Below, one piece after another: positions 1-22,867 of a DNA stretch of 64,000 bases (its first letter is position 1; each line of letters opens with the position of its first letter). Source of the DNA: Callipepla californica brunnescens (taxonomy: Eukaryota > Chordata > Aves > Galliformes > Odontophoridae); contig JALIRH010000003.1 of NCBI GenBank assembly GCA_023055505.1, positions 33,854,842 to 33,918,841 of the forward strand, in the 5' to 3' direction. The notes under the pieces were generated by a model that saw nothing but the letters and a program-made list of their open reading frames with translations, was not told the DNA's origin and did not search any database. Position numbers and translations under genes: made by a program.

Positions 1-898
1 TACAAGGAAAAAGTTTCCATGTTGTGGCTTTTTTTTTTTTTTTTTTCAAATGGAGCTTCAATTTTCATATTCTTTCTTGAACAAAAGTACATATTTTTCA
101 AAAGATGCAATTGTCTTAATGAGTACAAATGAAGCAAACTTCTTAGAAGTTTACCATGTGAACTGAATGATAATGAAATCTATCAATTGCATTTTGCAAA
201 GTAAATACTATAACTGTCCTCATGAATAGTTAGATATTTTGTTTAAAAAAATTGTCAATTTAAACTTCCTACAAATTCATGCTAGCATATTCCAATCACA
301 GAAAACAAAAAGTTAGAAAAGGATTTAAGAGGGTTTTTTTGTTTTGTTTTGTTTTTTAATCGAATCTTTCTCAACATTACCAAGGTTTGTGTATTTGCTG
401 TGCCTTAACTTACTCTAATTTTACATTCGATATGTAATGTTACAGTTTGGGGCTTCTTCGCTTTAAGCTGCCAAACATATGCAGGTGAACTGTGTTTTCT
501 TGTTAACCTTAAGAATAAATTATGCGTTATCAAAAATGTACAGGGAGAAAATAATTTTTTTGTGGCACAAGAAATTATAGAAGTCTGGTACATAATTCAC
601 TTATGGAGTCATAGGAACTGTACAAGTGCAGAGCATTTTGCTTGGGCAGTAAAATGGAGTCTAATCTTTGTCAAACCCAACTCCAAGACAAAATCTGGTA
701 TACTTAGTTTTTAATTGTTCATGAAATGCATATTTTATGCAGAAGTTTCTCAATTTTATTGAGATCTTTCTCACTTTCTTAGTATTAAAACCTATTCTTC
801 AGGCTAAACATGCTCCAATGGTCCGGTTTCCTCTGTGGAAAGCCTTATGAGCACTAAGATTTTGTTGTTGTTCTATAACTATAGGAGATAAATAGACT

Positions 899-933
<35 letters not shown>

Positions 934-3385
934 TATGAAGTTACTGACTGTGTGTTACTGTTCTGTTGTCCAAGCTGAGACGCCAGTATAATTTAAAGAA
1001 AGGTGTCAGTTCTTGTCTCTTCTTCCTCCTGCGTGACCAGGAGCTGAGCTTTGTGGTTAAAGCGCTGGATTCTGCTAGTGTCAGAAAGGCTCTGAAGGAA
1101 AAATGAGATTACAAGTAGAAATAGTAGAACTGAGGTAAGAATCGCGTAGACAGCCTGAAAGACGCCATAAAGAAGTCGACCTACTTAGCCACTAGATGGC
1201 AGTTAAGTCTTTTTGAAGGGGTGCACAATGCACTGGTAAATCATTCTCAGTGGAGTCCTTAAAATACTCTGAGGTGAGAATACGTGTATATTGGTCTGAA
1301 AATGGTGTGTTTCTGGTAGTTAAGAAGCTAGCCTGTAAAGGATATCCACATCTATTGTAATTAATTTTGGCCAAAGTTTAAGTAACTGGAGCATCTCCCA
1401 AGGCTAATAAGAACATATCCTAAAAGTAACAAAAATCCCGAAGTATTGAATGTTCAAAAAGCTCTGTGCTGTCATTGTTAAGGTGCTTTTTTTTTTTTTT
1501 TTTCTGTTATTGTTGGTTATTAGTTCAGGATTGGAAACACATTTGATTGGTATAATCTACAAGACTGCTAGAAGGTAGATAATTGTTATCCTGAATATTT
1601 TCTAAACCTTTTTTTTTTATTTCTGTTGTTGGAGAGGACAAAAAATGATGCCTTTTATTTTTAATTATTAAATATTCATGGAATATATATATCAGGCTCT
1701 GCATTTAAATAAAATAAATGGAATTTAATATATCAAGCCTCTTTGGTAGGAAAAAAAATAGAATTCTCAGAAAAAATATTAATATTTTGAATCATAAAGC
1801 CACTATTTGCTTTATGGAACAAAATTTGTCATTTGGGAAGAGATAATAGCACATTTTTGCACTCTCCCTACTGATCCTAGTGAGACTAAAATAAGGTTTT
1901 TTTTCTAATCTGCATTCTTAATGTTCATTATAAAATGTTTTACCCATATACTCAAACAAATTTGAAAGGCATTTTATTGTTTTATGTCTTTGATACTTGG
2001 CAAGCTACCTAAATTAAAACAGTGAGTAAATATAATAATCATAGAGTATTTTAGGGCTGAACAGACATAAGGAAGCTGATTTATTCAGTTACACTCCCAG
2101 AAATACTATTTCCCAAGCAAGGCTAGCATATATGTTTGGCTGTGTTTCTTAGGGCTTTGCTCATCTCATGGGATGGATCTGTGATAGGTGCTAGAATGTA
2201 TTTCCTGCTTTGCCAAGTCAGTGGTAGAATGATTAAGACTTTATGATTACTTGCCACAGTTCTGGTGTGACATCTTAACAACTTAAGAGTTGCAAATATG
2301 TGGTTTAAGGAACACAGATTAAAGTTACTCTTATTTATCTTATGAATGTTGATTAAAATAATTCTCAAGAAACTTCTGGATAAGTTCAGGTGTTTCATCA
2401 GTTTCTAAAAAACAGACTTTTATGAGGATATACAGAACAGAATATAAATTTTGCATAATGACCATTCTGCATTTTCCATTTTGGTAATGATTTATACTTT
2501 CAGGGGGAAAAAATAAAAAGACAGTATTCTTTGTCATTTTATATTCAACTGCTTTACACCAATCTTAAAGTTCCAGAAAAAATAATGCCTGAACTGTGTG
2601 GTTGCAAATTCTGAACAATTGAAGTTGATCAAGATTTACAGACTTTCCTTACTTCTATCACAAATGACAAGGATAAAAAGGCAGATTTATTTTAAGTGGA
2701 GTTTTGTGGTGAAATTTAAGATCTTTGGCTATAATGTGTGTTTCTCATTCTTTCTGAAAATACAGATGACTGGAAGGGATAGGGCTTGTTTAGGAAGAGT
2801 TACCTTTTGTATATTTGTGTGTGTGACTCTGAGCACCGGTATGTCATTCTCTCTTGCTCTTTTACAGACTTCTTGTAAAATACTAGCAGAGCATTGTCAT
2901 TTCTTTGTGAGCAGTGAGTGAACAGAAATGTGTGACAGGCATAAATTTATATAGAAAATACAGATTGTACATACGTATATATTTTTTTCATTTTAGAGGA
3001 TATGTTGATTGCTATATTCAAAACCCAAAATTACAGATAAGCTCACACACTCACAAATGTTAAATTACTTGCTTTGTTTCAAATACTCGTATTACTCTAA
3101 AGACAGTTTTTTTTTTTAATGCCAATCATACAAAAAATCTTTTACTTAAACTCTCAAAATATAATCAAAACACTGAAGATGAATTTTCTGACTTACTTTA
3201 TTTAACATTCTCATTTGAAATGATAAATCTTTGTTTTTTATAGACCTTTCCCACTTCAGAGATATAGAGAAGCTGACTGGCTTCCAGCCCCTACCTTCAG
3301 CATATTCATGGGTATATTTGTGAAGACTCTGATTCCATCTCCCCAAACTTTTACTTTATTGAATAGCAGGCTCATATTGCAAGGC

Positions 3386-3429
3386 ACTGAAGACTATTCA
3401 TCCCATTACTGAAGACTATTCATCCCATT
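3386..3429. repeat. 22-bp perfect tandem duplication
   Basis: Two adjacent identical 22-bp copies, 3386-3407 and 3408-3429, each starting actgaagactattc. This is a simple local duplication in an intron with no sign of function. Confidence 0.9.
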
Positions 3430-6400
3430 CTATGAAGAATAGCTCTTGCTGAGGGTGTTTTGTTATTGTTCTTTCTTTCTTTCTTTCTTTCTTTTTTTTT
3501 TTTTTCTGCTAATTCTCTGAAGCCTGAACCAAAAGCAATGTATGTGAGTCTCTCATTTTGTGGTCTGGCTGAGTTTTTGTATAAAAAGGTCAGGCATCAT
3601 GTAGAAGTATCAAATCCAGGCATTTGCACATCAGGATGTGGCAAAGTGACCTGTAAAATCGTTATCTTTTTTTATTCCTCCAGTACTGGACCATCAGGAA
3701 AAGAGATTAAAGGCACTGGAGGAGTCACAAATTCAGGTTATATTAACACCTACATTTGGGCAATAGAATCCTCACTTTCTATTTCTAGTGTAAAAACTAG
3801 TATAGTTCCTAGAAATGAAGAATACAGAAATAACAGAACAAGGTGAAATAAACAGCAGCACCTACACAGGGTGTTCAATCATTTACAGATGAAGTGAAAG
3901 TTATTTTTTTTATTTGTATTAAAAAAAAAAAGCCTCATCCAAACAATTTCAGCTTTCCAGCTTCTTTCTATAGTATGCCAATTTAGTAATGTTCGAGGTA
4001 TGTCAGATTTCGTTGTTTTCACACAATGAGATGGTTGGTTTTCTTGGCTTTGATAAGTAGAAAGATTTTTAGACTCACAGTGAAAATAGTGTATAAATCC
4101 ATTTCCTTTCTTCTGTTACTTATCTTGTTTATTTTTATGCTTCAAAAACAATCCACAAGTTTTTATCCCACTTTAAAGAAGTTCTTGACTCCTAAGGCAC
4201 TCACTGTGCTGCTCACTGGATTGATAGCATAGATGCCTAGGTTTCAGTTCTCTCTTCAGCTATTGAAAGATCTGAGAGCAACTAGTTCTATTATGGCAAT
4301 GTTTGTGATGAACTCAGAGACAGTAGAAATAGACACCTCTGTTTGTTTGTTTGTTTTAGTTTTTCCTATTCTCTGTTACACACCTATTTTACACTGGTAA
4401 GTGACAGAACACTTAAACCATTTTCTGGAATGATTGAAGCTAGATGGAGTATGCTCTTTTAAGGGTATTTGTACAGACCTGAAGTAGTATAGAGGACAGT
4501 AATTACACTTGACCACTGTGTTGCTTCTGGTGTGATCAGTGCTTCAGTAAGGTTTTATTTTATTTTCTTTGGTAAGCAAAAACTCTTGAGGCTCCTATTG
4601 TTGTAGAACTTACTGAAAAGGTAACCTACAGTCATATTTCAACTTCACTAAGAGCCTTACATTCGTAGAGAACTCTGCAAGTTTTGAACTTTGATGCATC
4701 TTCAGTTTACTGAATAAAAATGAGAACAGGAGAGAGATGGGTTCTGAAGTGTGCTTAGCCCAGGGATAACGCATTCAGACAACTGCTTGGGAAAAAATAC
4801 TTGAAGAAATTAGATCTGAAAAAAACTGCTTTCTTACCTCTAGCTTTAGAAGTTAGCATTCAGAATAAATGCATCTTTGGTCACAGGTCTATTTTACCTG
4901 CTGAATCTATATTTGCTTATTTAACTATTTGAATTATGATAGATATTTCTTGTGTTTTTGTAATTTCAGAATTTGTTTATTTATCCATATGTAATAGGAT
5001 AGATAACTTTTCAGCTGATTATAGACTTGTCCTAGCTTATCAGCTTAGGAAAAACTAAAATCAGATCAACAGAACATTTCAGGCAGGGCAGAGCTTATGC
5101 TTTCTAGAGGTTGCTTGTTCAGTGCTATTTGAGGACATGAGCATCACATTTCTTTGTGGTTGTAGGAAAAATCATGGAGTATAGCTTAAACTAATGTGAA
5201 AACATACATTCTTTGGCCCCATATACACACCATCAATACAGTAAAATCTTCTCAGAAGATAAACGATTTACTTGTCTGAGGAAGAAAGTAGTATCCAATA
5301 CCAATTCTCCTTCGGTGGTTCTCCCTGAAGCTGTTGGCATTTTTGCCTGTTATAAACTCAATTTCTGCAATTGTCAAACTAAAATGTCACAATGAGTTTT
5401 GAGGATTAAGTGAAACATAAGAATCAGTTAGATGGGTACTGTGTTGTTTGAATGCAAGTGACCATCTGTGCATCTCTTGACAATAGCTGTAGCGTGGAGG
5501 ATTTTTGTTAGTGTTATGCCTTCTTTCCTTAAGGTTGGTTGGAAAGAACATCCTTCCATACAACTGGATGCTACTACTAGTATCATGTGCTGACGTACTG
5601 AGAGACCTTAAGAGATCATTGTTTTTGACATCTTAATCCTTCTTATGTATGTGCTTCTGTTTCACGAGAACATATACAATCAGGTAGCAACACAATTAGT
5701 ACTTTCAGGGAAACCGAAGGAGAAAAAGTAAAAAGGGGAAAGGGGCAAAAAAACATAGAATTCTGTCACTGAAGTGTGTATTCCACATAGAGGAAATATG
5801 GCTCTGTGCAACAAGCTGCTCAAAATGATTAGATTACTAGTGCAACTTTTGAGTTCATAATAGTATAATACAGTATCTTCTAAAACTAAATTATCCTTAT
5901 ATTTCAGATAGTCCAAAATTGCCATTTAGGACTGCCATTGAGTTTATTTTCATAAGAGAACAGCACAGTGTCTATGCGTAAAACATAAGTGAATGCAATA
6001 AATGTGTGTATATTTTAGACTATATCTACATATAGAGAGACAATATATATCTTTTCCGATACAAATAGGAGATTTTTAGAAGTACATTCAGGCTCTTACT
6101 AAATTTTGCAGGATTTTCTTTTCCCTGGCTGGAAATTTTATATGAAACATTCATCTGAGAAATCTGACTCATCAGAAGAGGTAGCTGCAGTCTGAATTTT
6201 TAAATATTTGACACTGGACATTTTTTATCCACATAGATCAACTTTTCTGCTTCTGCGTGTATGTGCAAACATGAGAAGTTGGAATGGGTTGGCTGTAATG
6301 TACAAGCTGTTTGTACATGTGCAGATTCAAGTACACAAAATTTTATACAGCCAGCAGTATCTGTTGGATACTGCATACACACAAGTCTGTCATTACAACA

Positions 6401-6593
6401 AAAGCACAATTAGGGCAACTGTCCCACATTTAGCCAACACATTGCATATGGAATGTATAGAACTTGTTGAGGAATGCTGAGCATCATTCTATACTCATAC
6501 ACCTGTGGATTTTTTTTTCCTACTCGCGGCTTTCACACAATTCATCTGGATGAAGAAAGGCTTAAGCTTCCACCTTTCTTTCTTTCTTTACAG

Positions 6594-6626
6594 AAAGAAG
6601 ACTGTTCCACAGTACCTGGGTCCTGG
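6594..6626 (+). CDS. candidate FMN2 microexon (33 nt)
   Basis: A 33-nt segment has a strong pyrimidine tract plus cag acceptor directly before it (ending 6593) and a gtaaga donor directly after it (from 6627). It is exactly 11 codons and opens in phase 0 as KEDCSTVPGSW. That matches the phase-0 start of the FH1 exon at 9881, so inclusion would keep the frame. Against it: many introns carry decoy splice pairs, the peptide is not one I recognise from formins, and the neighbouring upstream exon is not visible. It could be an alternative exon or a pseudo-exon. Confidence 0.25.
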
Positions 6627-9600
6627 GTAAGAACTCTAGGCAAGACAGAGTTCCCACATATTGCTTTTAAAACCCGTAGGTTTCTGCAGTGGAATTGTAC
6701 TTTGGATGAAAAAAATGAAATTTCTTTTTATAATGTGCATTTTTTAACTTGATATTCAGGTTCTTATCAACAGCTTTTTACCATCTTTTATCTATACCAA
6801 AAAAAAAATCTTCTCTTGCTTGTTCTTCTAACGAATGATCAAATTTTTAGTTCTGATCACTCATGGGTTATTTTTTGTTTGTTTTGATTTATTACTTGGT
6901 TTGGTTGTTCTATAAATTTCCTTTCTTATTATTGGAAATGTGCTGTTATTATGTTTCTTTGATAGAACTCAAGATTTAAAAAAATCTTTCAAGAGAGAGA
7001 TTTTAAACTTCGTGCTGTAGGAAAGGCAGAAATCTAATTAAACTAGCCTGAGGATGTCCTCATTTTATCTAGAATAATTCCAGAGGCATATAAATATGAA
7101 TTTTGTTCTGTTTCTGAACCAAATAAATTTGGGATCAGTGCAGTATGTTGTTCTTTCAGCATTCATAGCAAGGACTTCTATGTTCATAAAAGTCTTTTGT
7201 GTTTCTATGTGAGAAACTGGATATAAATGTGATTCTTACATAACAAGGTAACAGTAAGTGAATACGATTGTTTGAAATACATGATTTTTCTGCTGCCATT
7301 GAGATATGGTACTAGGGCTTGAAGTCTAAAGTAACTTTAGTTCATCAAAGCATTATTGTTTCTTGTCTTCAATTACTTAGTCATGCCGCTTGACTGCCTT
7401 CTTAGGAATAACACACAAAAACAACACAATAATAAACAAAAAACAAAACAAAACAAAAAAAACAAAACACTTTTCTTGAAGGAACTTGCATTATCTACAG
7501 AGTAAATTCACCTCAGAGTAAAACACTGATTTCTAGGTTTTCCTTGTAGCTCATGTTGCGTTTCAGGATTCAAGGATTACCTCTTGTGAAAAAATTTGAT
7601 CTAATCTGAATAAATTAGTTTTTAATATAGTCAATTCTTCTGAGATCAGCTGACATTAAGGTAAACCTCTTCAGAACCATGTTTAATCCTGCTGGCTTCT
7701 TTGTCTTTTTTATGGCAAGAATAAATTTTCCAATTCAATTAGAATTGGAAAGCTGTATCTGTCACATAACTGCTGGTAGATTGTTATTTCAGTTTTAAAA
7801 TTTGATCTTAAGAGAGTTAGAGTCCGGAGAAACTGAACTTTTTTCTCAAATAACTGAAAACAACTGTGTGGCCTTAGTAAACTTAGCAATACATTTCTTC
7901 TGATAGTGTTGTTTTTTGAAGAATTTATAGGACTTGATACTGTGTTTACGGGTGACTGGTAGTGGGGATAAGAGGAGATGAAACACAGAGATAATAGCAT
8001 ATTTGTCTTTTTCCTTTATAATGAAGTTCTTCTACAGAACTGTTGCCGATACAAACACTAAGCTATTAACAGAAATAGAGTGTATCATGAGCAGTCTGTA
8101 AAGGAAATATCTTTTTAACCTTTTTTCCTGGTTATAATATGCTTGTTAATATGTCTATGTTAATTCCTCCACCATTCATCAAAAATCTTTTATGTTCTGT
8201 TTTTACATTTCTATTCAAAGTTTGGTTGGGAGAACAAGTTCAAATACATGACTTTCAGGTCAAACTGCATTTCCAGACCGTTCAGACAAAGTAGATGATT
8301 TAATTTTGATAAAGCAGATTCAAAATTGCAAAATTCAATATTTTGTTTCAGTGTAGTAGCTGCTGCTTTTTAATTTTGAGATTGTTTTAGGACAGCTGGA
8401 AAACTCTAAGTATGAAATTGAAATCTTATGTTTAAAAGACAATTTTGTGCCGGAAAAAAAAATGGAAGTATTAATGAACATATATTCTATTAATAGTCAC
8501 CAGCTGGAAGTTACATCTTCATTTTCCAGAAAGAAAATTGGCTTTTATATGTATGTCAGATGAGATGAAAAACATCATCTTCCTGAAACAAATCAATTAG
8601 TAAATCAGGTACTGCATGCTTATTTGTAGGCTTCTTTGTAAGACTAGTAAAATCTGAATATTTGAAAGATTCCCTGTGAAATAAGCCTACAGTCTGATCC
8701 ATGCACTTTGCTTTCATGGAAGTGTAGAAAGGCTCTGAACTGTTTAGCTGTAACCGCTTGCAAAACCTGTTGCATGACAAACTGAACATAAATGCTTGAA
8801 GTGCTGGTGACTAATATTCCAAATTAAAAACAAATAACAACAAAGAATAGTAAAAAGTAAACTGGCATAACTAGGAAAAAAATATTAGAAGGCTTGGTAT
8901 TGTAGTGTCACTTCTGTTCTATATACTGTTCAACATTCCTGAATAAGCACTAATGGTTGTTTTGGGACTGTTTCTTCTTTTGGTACCTTTTGATAAAGCA
9001 CATACCCATTGCATTTAGTAGTTTTGTTTGTTTGTTTGTTTATTTCCTGATATTTAAGAAAGTAAGAATTACTGTGCTGTTTAAGGTTCATAGATTATTT
9101 ACTTAGTGTACTGAAGGCAGAATCAGATGTTTGAGAAAAAGAGATTAAAAATATGAAAGCTGTCAGTCATAGAATAACTGTTCTTGGCAAGAAGCTTTTC
9201 TAACTTAACTCATTTACAGTTTGTCACATGGCAGGGGAGATTCAAATTTTAGGTGGGAGGAAAGTTCTCTCCTAAGTTTGTCATCTTTCTTTCCCAAGTA
9301 TTTGAAGAAGCTTTATTACTCTCTATTTTGACATTAGTTTCTTTCAAAAAGTAAACGTTAAATATGTTCTGCATTCCTAGTTTTTGTTTTATGATTAATG
9401 TGTGTACATTCAAATCCAGCAGTCGGAAGTATTTGAGTCTGTTATGCACACCCTTTTGAAGAAATGCTTAACATATTTCCAGATAACAGAATTAAAGTGT
9501 TGAAGTGCCCTTCCCACCATCATAGGTGTGTATCAATGTGTACATATGCACTTAAAGCACTTTTACTCAGTGGTTGATTGTTTTCTTGGTTAGGGTATGA

Positions 9601-9832
9601 GAGGAGAGAAATGTCTCTGGAATTTTGCTTTCACCAACTGTAATCAGTCTCCTCGTGCTGATGAAGGTAGATTCATACTGTAGCAAATCATTCTCCTAAA
9701 CTGTTTTCTTCCATGGTAAGATACATCTGTTCAAAATGATACCTGCTCTTAAAGGCTTGTCAAAACTGGCTTACCTCTGAATCTCTGGAACAATAATATT
9801 CTTTGTCAATATCTTTTTATGTATAATAGTAA

Positions 9833-12493
<2,661 letters not shown>

Positions 12494-12638
12494 AGATTCT
12501 AGTGCTTCACTTGTGTGGGAAAAAATTGAAGAGCCTTCCATAGATTATCATGAATTTGAAGAACTATTTTCTAAAACAGCTGTTAAAGAGAGGAAGAAAC
12601 CTATTTCGGACACCATTACAAAAACTAAGACCAAACAA
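12494..12638 (+). CDS. FMN2: Formin-2 FH2 exon (lasso/linker region)
   Basis: 145-nt exon between acceptor aactttag and donor gtgagt. Its first base completes the Arg codon split from the FH1 exon, and 48 codons follow ([15 protein letters not shown] ... TKTKTKQ). This is the N-terminal FH2 segment after the lasso. It contains [18 protein letters not shown], the region of the formin FH2 that leads into the flexible linker between the two halves of the dimer, then a Lys/Thr-rich stretch ([17 protein letters not shown]). It is nearly identical to mammalian FMN2 as I know it. An open frame from 12330 runs into this exon, but its 5' part is intronic. Confidence 0.95.
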
Positions 12639-19460
<6,822 letters not shown>

Positions 19461-20326
19461 TGAATTAAATACTGTTGCGTAATTATTTATCTGGAAATCA
19501 TTACTTCTGTATTTTCATCTGTTAAAAAAAATTAAAAAGCTTATCTTAGAAAATAACAGATTATGGCATTTAATTCCAGTTCTGTAATATATTCTTTTTC
19601 CCTATAGTAAATAGTTCTGTTAAATGTTTATTTACAGAATTGCCATATATAGTTCTGAACATCAATTATCTAAGTGGTGTGAAATCTAGACACTTCAATA
19701 TTTTTTTTTATTTTTTTTTTCCTGTGGAAGAAAGAGCGGTGTGATTGTTTATTCTAATTCAAAGAGCCCAAGAGTATATCCAAAAAAGTGTATTACAACA
19801 CTTAATTGATTTGCTGTCTAAAGTAGTCCATATTATAGGGGTTAGCTCAAACTGGAGTTGTTTCATCTTCAACAGCTGTTTATAATGGGAAATATTTTGG
19901 AAGGAGTGTAATACTTGTCACATTTATGCTAAGAGACAGTAGTGCAAAAAGGTGAAAAGTGGAATTGCATTTATATTCAGAGCATCCTTTATGTTTCCCA
20001 AAGGCTTTGGATAGATTTGAAGCAGATTGAACTATCCTGTGAAGTGCCAGCCTATCTATTAAATAAATGTGGTTTCAAGTATAACGCAGACTTCATAAAT
20101 CACAAAAACATCTAGTGAACTTTCTAGGTTACATATTTACAGCCATGCATTAATTTTACTATTATTTGCTTAGTTTGTGAAATTATTCATAAGTAGAAGC
20201 AAATTTCAGTGTACTCTGTCAGCTAATGAGTAACTCTTAATCAGAAGAATAAGTTTTTATTAAGCTGTTTTGATGGTTAGGAGACTTCCTCAATCTGAAG
20301 CACTGAAGATGGTAGTCATAGAGCAA

Positions 20327-20344
20327 GGCGCCAGTACTGGCGCC
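20327..20344. repeat. 18-bp perfect GC-rich palindrome
   Basis: GGCGCC, AGTACT and GGCGCC together form a perfect 18-bp self-complementary sequence. It sits in an otherwise AT-rich intron, inside a small open frame (20270-20536, + strand, 88 codons) that matches nothing I know. It could be a dimeric protein-binding site or chance. Confidence 0.9.
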
Positions 20345-22528
20345 AAGAAGTACTTGGTATTTCCAAAGCTGGCAGATGTAGTTGAGTTAAGTCATAGAGC
20401 AAAATCTGAAAACAATGATATGGTCCTTTCCTTCAGTCAAATATTCAACTTGGTTTCAGTTAATAATGAGAACCTTATGAACAAAGGAGTCCGCCTAACA
20501 TCTGTGTCTGTGGTAAAGCCAACACAAGTTCATTGAAAATTTGCTTGCTTAACATGCAACACTAGCAATAACATGGCATGAATGTCAGTAGTTGAAGGGG
20601 TCAAACAATACTGTGCTTAACCTTTATCCTACCCTACTACAGTATGAAGTACATGTGATCATCCTAAGAGCTATGTGGAGATTTTGTATACTCCTTCAAT
20701 AGCTGTTGTTAAAAACTAATATTTTTTGCAAAGGAGAATTTAATAGTCCTCTTACTTCCTAGCTGTTCAGAAGTAATCGAACAAACATGATAGAAATTTT
20801 ATCTGTTAGAATGTCTTGTGGAAATGGTTGGAAAATCCTGGTTTTAAAGAAAACAGGTTTGGTGTGTTGTTTTTTTTTTCTTTATTTTTTAAAATAACAG
20901 GGATGCAGGAAATGCTGTGGGGAGCAGGAAATAAATTTGAGTACTGGGAGTTAAACAAATACAGGCAATATATATAAATATATATAGACATACTAAAAGC
21001 CACATTTCTCATACCAGTAACTCCATGCAGAATTTTGAGTGATCTAACCATAAAGCTTGTGGGAGAAGTTATAAAATTAAAAGCCCATTAATTTAGTTTT
21101 GCCTTTATGTATACTAGCTTATTAAACAAGTAAGGATTTTTTTTTTCTTTTGTTTTAAGCTTGCTAGCTTATCTGCTACAGTTCAAATAGCTTAAGACAA
21201 GAATGGTATCAAAATTAAAAGAAAAAATGAAACAAAAAGAAGCTGCATTAGCAGCACAGAACCTGCTACGTTCCCATTTTTACGTGTTAAGGTTCAAAAT
21301 ATATGACAATAAATACAGCAAAAACTGTTATCAGTGTTCTTTGTCCCGTAGCCCAAGACTTTAGTAGTCTTCTTAAGCTTTTGCGATGTTTAATGCATAT
21401 CACGTGGCATTTAATGGAAGATCTCAAGCAATTTGAATACGTACTAAAAGGATTTTGATGCTGATGCTGATAATATCATTGTCAGCTGGTAGAATTGTAT
21501 ATATTTGCTCCTGTCGTGAAATTGGGTTTAGTAAGACAAACTCACTGATCTTGGCTGTTGTTTAAATATTCTTACACTGTGAAAGTAGTAGACTGTATCT
21601 GTGGTGAACTTGAGTACATCGTTATAGTATTGCTTTAATGTAGGGTGTGCTAATTATTATTTTTTTTTGTTATTGTTACAGTGATTTTTATTTTTATTTT
21701 TTGGAGATTCTCATTGCTAACACAGCTTTCAACTAATTTCTCTAGGGTAGAGTTGTAAGTACTGTTGATCTCCTTAAAACCACTGCCATTTTTTAGTTAG
21801 TATCAAAATGTGGCTCCTTCCTGTGGTTTCTCTGATTTCATACATTTTACTGAAGCCTATTCCTTACTGTCATCTTTTGACTATGCAAAGCATTTTATCC
21901 AAATATTTTGCTTGCTTTTATTTGATTTTTTTTTTAACTACCACAAATCACCCTCTTATCTAGTATTATGTTCCTACTAGAAGTATAGCTGCATCTGGCT
22001 GTGTGATACAGCTGAAACTCAAGAAATATGACAGAAGCACATGCTTGTTTTTCCTTTATAGCTCAGATTCTTTTTCTGAAAGACCTTGTGCTTAAATTAG
22101 AAATTCCAGTAATTGGCTTTTAGTACTTCATGATGAACAGCCTTTATATTAATATGTGACTTCATGTTAAGCTTGTGTCTTTCTTCATTCGAGGACTGTG
22201 TCTCTTAAATGAGAGACCTTTCAACACAGGAAACATAGTATGAAACTGTCATTATGTTGTTCAGAACAAGCTGTCCTTCCTTCCCCAGTCAGTTCATTGT
22301 AAGGATATAGCATGACCTCTGCTGATTTCCAACTTCTTATGGATAATAGCAAGTACAGTAATAATGGAAAGAAAGATTATAATATGTGAAAGAGAATAAA
22401 AAATAAACTGAAGTTTTCAACTATAAGGGAAGCAGTTTTTATATTTCATGCAGATAATGTTCACATTACTGCAGTTAGTTATAATTATTTCCAAGATGGA
22501 AATTTATCTTTTGTTTAATGAAGCTATT

Positions 22529-22867
22529 CTAATCTGAACATATCTTGTATACGTTGAAAGTAGAAGACTGGCAAAAACTTTGAAATTCCTTGTCTTTTGA
22601 AAGTTCATATGATCTTTTCCAATTCAGTAAGTTTCTCATAGCAGGGCTTATCACTTCAGGTGTTATGTTACCTCTGTCATGGCTGCAATTCTGTAAATAT
22701 TTCTCTAAGGCTTTGCGTAAGGTTGTTTGGTTGTACTGACTCTGCTGGAAGTAGTTTAAAGGTTTCTGCCTCTGATGAATTCTGGATCCTCCCTCTTTAT
22801 GACATTGTCGTTTAACAACTATCATTTTTCTCCTGCTCTGAGATTCTAACAATTTAACAAAGCTACT
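22529..22867 (-). other. exon-like minus-strand open frame, unidentified
   Basis: On the minus strand an open frame runs from an acceptor-like T-rich tract plus cag (ending at 22868) to a stop at 22529, about 112 codons. A donor-like AGAG/gtaaca lies inside it at 22671, so it could be an internal exon of 22672-22867 or a terminal exon. The predicted peptide is basic and low in simple sequence (for example KPLNYFQQSQYNQTTLRKAL), unlike the other chance frames here. A second basic minus-strand frame (23288-23506, containing RRKFKLLSKKFLAVKVQYL) lies upstream of it in that orientation. I do not recognise either. They could be exons of a nested antisense gene, a decayed retrocopy or chance. Confidence 0.3.

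Noticed and set aside
2868..2913. Splice-flanked segment with a good acceptor (ctcttttacag) and a gtgagtg donor
   Set aside because: It is 46 nt, which does not fit the phase-0 junction at 9881 on its own, and the alternative 39-nt donor is poor. Probably a decoy splice pair.
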